A stretch of 6,576 bases of DNA, taken from assembly GCA_024276395.1 (NCBI GenBank), contig JAJRXH010000477.1, forward strand, positions 1-6,576. Direction: 5' to 3'. Below the pieces are notes generated by a model. It searched no databases, was not told the DNA's origin, and saw only the letters and a program-made list of their open reading frames with translations. The position numbers and the translations under genes were made by a program. Origin of the DNA: an archaeon. GTDB lineage: Archaea > Asgardarchaeota > Heimdallarchaeia > Hodarchaeales > S146-22. Below are positions 5,563 to 6,576 of the stretch, piece after piece; positions within the stretch are counted from its first letter, which is position 1; the number at the start of each line of letters is the position of its first letter.

Positions 5563-6576
5563 ATGATGACCAAGAACACATCGATCCCATCCACGCCCTC
5601 CCCTCATTCAAAACCACCATCGAGTGATAGGTTACCAAATCCAATCCCAGTTACCTCACGTTCACCATTGAAGCAGTATATCATCGAGGTCTTTTCCAAG
5701 GAAGCCCACCACCAGGGACTTGATCTCACAATTCATGAGGACATCACGTTTTATAACGGTAATGAAATGATTACCGTCCCCCTAGTAGTCATCACGGCAC
5801 CTACCATCATCGTGCTATCCTCAATTTATCCGCATACTGGAGAAATCATTGGAAATGAAACTGATCAATGGATCATACTCTCGAACAATGAAGAATTCAT
5901 CGAACTCCAAGAAAATCCTTATCAAAAAGCTGAGAAAATCAGAGAATTCCTTATTCAACATTTGATCACGACATGTGCTCAAGATGATGATTCCATACTA
6001 TCTCTCATCATCAATAACTTACATGTTTGTATCTGTCTCCCAAATGGAAGTAACCACAACCCAAGACAACTTCATCCCCATTCTCGCCAGTGGTTTTATG
6101 TCATCACGCCATCTCTCATTCCAGAGTGGCTGAGAACACTTCCCAGGAAAAAAATGAAACAACATTTCAATCCAATCATCGAAAAACTCCAACAAGAAAT
6201 CACGTACATCATTACTTTTGGAAATGAACCGAAATACATGGAGAAAAAGAAGTCTTCTCAAGACTACAGAGTAAATCACATCTTGCTAAAGAAAAATTTC
6301 AAGTGGATTTGCGATATTTGTCCAGCTTCTTGCAAGGGAGGACGAATGCGACAATGGCGGACCACTGAACTCGAATTCGCACTGAAAGCACTCAAAATCC
6401 ATTATCTCCTCCTCGAATACTACTGCATCATAAAAGGCAGCAAGTTAACGGCAGATGTCATCTGCTACATCCGAAGCTTCTTTTTCCACGCTGCGAGAAA
6501 ATTCAACTTGCAACTCACCAAGGAACAAAAAAGATTACTAACACGAAAAATAGAAGAATTAAAAAAGAAATTAGAA
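5563..6576 (+). CDS. NERD-like protein lacking catalytic residues (3' end outside window)
   Basis: The frame is open for 338 codons and runs off the window. Residues 1-36 are Ser/Pro-rich and probably disordered. Residues about 38-200 follow the layout of the NERD (nuclease-related) domain: a strand LVVITAPTIIVL at 74-85, TGEIIG...QW at 92-103, the typical NPYQKAEKIREFL helix at 118-130, and a later LIPEWLR helix at 185-191. The acid before the first strand and the E-x-K after the second, normally catalytic, read as V72/P73 and S86/I88, so nuclease activity looks lost. A second part has CDICPASC (C250, C253, C257), two more cysteines at 288 and 301, and basic helices ending in a Lys/Glu-rich coil at the window edge. 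ATG 5563 and ATG 5566 are both possible starts, and no SD stands at the right distance. It may be a DNA-binding, adaptor or defence-type protein; the function is not known. Confidence 0.7.
   Translation, partial: MMTKNTSIPSTPSPHSKPPSSDRLPNPIPVTSRSPLKQYIIEVFSKEAHHQGLDLTIHEDITFYNGNEMITVPLVVITAPTIIVLSSIYPHTGEIIGNETDQWIILSNNEEFIELQENPYQKAEKIREFLIQHLITTCAQDDDSILSLIINNLHVCICLPNGSNHNPRQLHPHSRQWFYVITPSLIPEWLRTLPRKKMKQHFNPIIEKLQQEITYIITFGNEPKYMEKKKSSQDYRVNHILLKKNFKWICDICPASCKGGRMRQWRTTELEFALKALKIHYLLLEYYCIIKGSKLTADVICYIRSFFFHAARKFNLQLTKEQKRLLTRKIEELKKKLE

Noticed and set aside
6019..6279. Minus-strand ORF of 86 aa
   Set aside because: It is antisense to the NERD-like gene, whose frame is open across the whole stretch and shows family features.

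Overview
The window looks like a piece of an archaeal chromosome. It has compact genes, an A/T-rich background (GC near 40% by eye, not counted), TATA-like boxes shortly before several genes, Shine-Dalgarno (SD) sites matching the CCUCC-type anti-SD, and a geranylgeranyl-reductase-family flavoprotein of the kind used for archaeal membrane lipids. A cytosolic protein pairing an alpha-solenoid with an Ig-like sandwich would suit an Asgard lineage, but the window has no marker that proves it.

Layout: 1-278 is a mostly non-coding leader with a 9-bp inverted repeat and a doubtful minus-strand small ORF. Then come three plus-strand genes: a dCTP deaminase (279-824), a BshC-like protein carrying an inserted four-cysteine zinc-ribbon motif (889-2619), and an unrecognised three-part protein (2696-4096: helical TPR/SNAP-like region, Ig-like beta sandwich, C-terminal helices). 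A convergent minus-strand gene (4189-5430) encodes a geranylgeranyl reductase family FAD enzyme. A divergent control region (5431-5562) separates it from a plus-strand gene (5563 to beyond the window end) whose N-terminal half resembles a NERD domain without its usual catalytic acid and lysine residues.

The gaps of 64 and 76 bp between the three plus-strand genes, each with TATA-like DNA, suggest separate or loosely coupled promoters rather than a tight operon. The predicted roles are nucleotide metabolism, a thiol-type ligase fold, a scaffold-like protein, lipid reduction and a NERD-like protein. They do not form an obvious pathway. The most notable points are the variant BshC, the solenoid/Ig-like protein and the apparently inactive NERD-like protein. 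No RNA genes, CRISPR arrays, insertion sequences or integration sites were seen.
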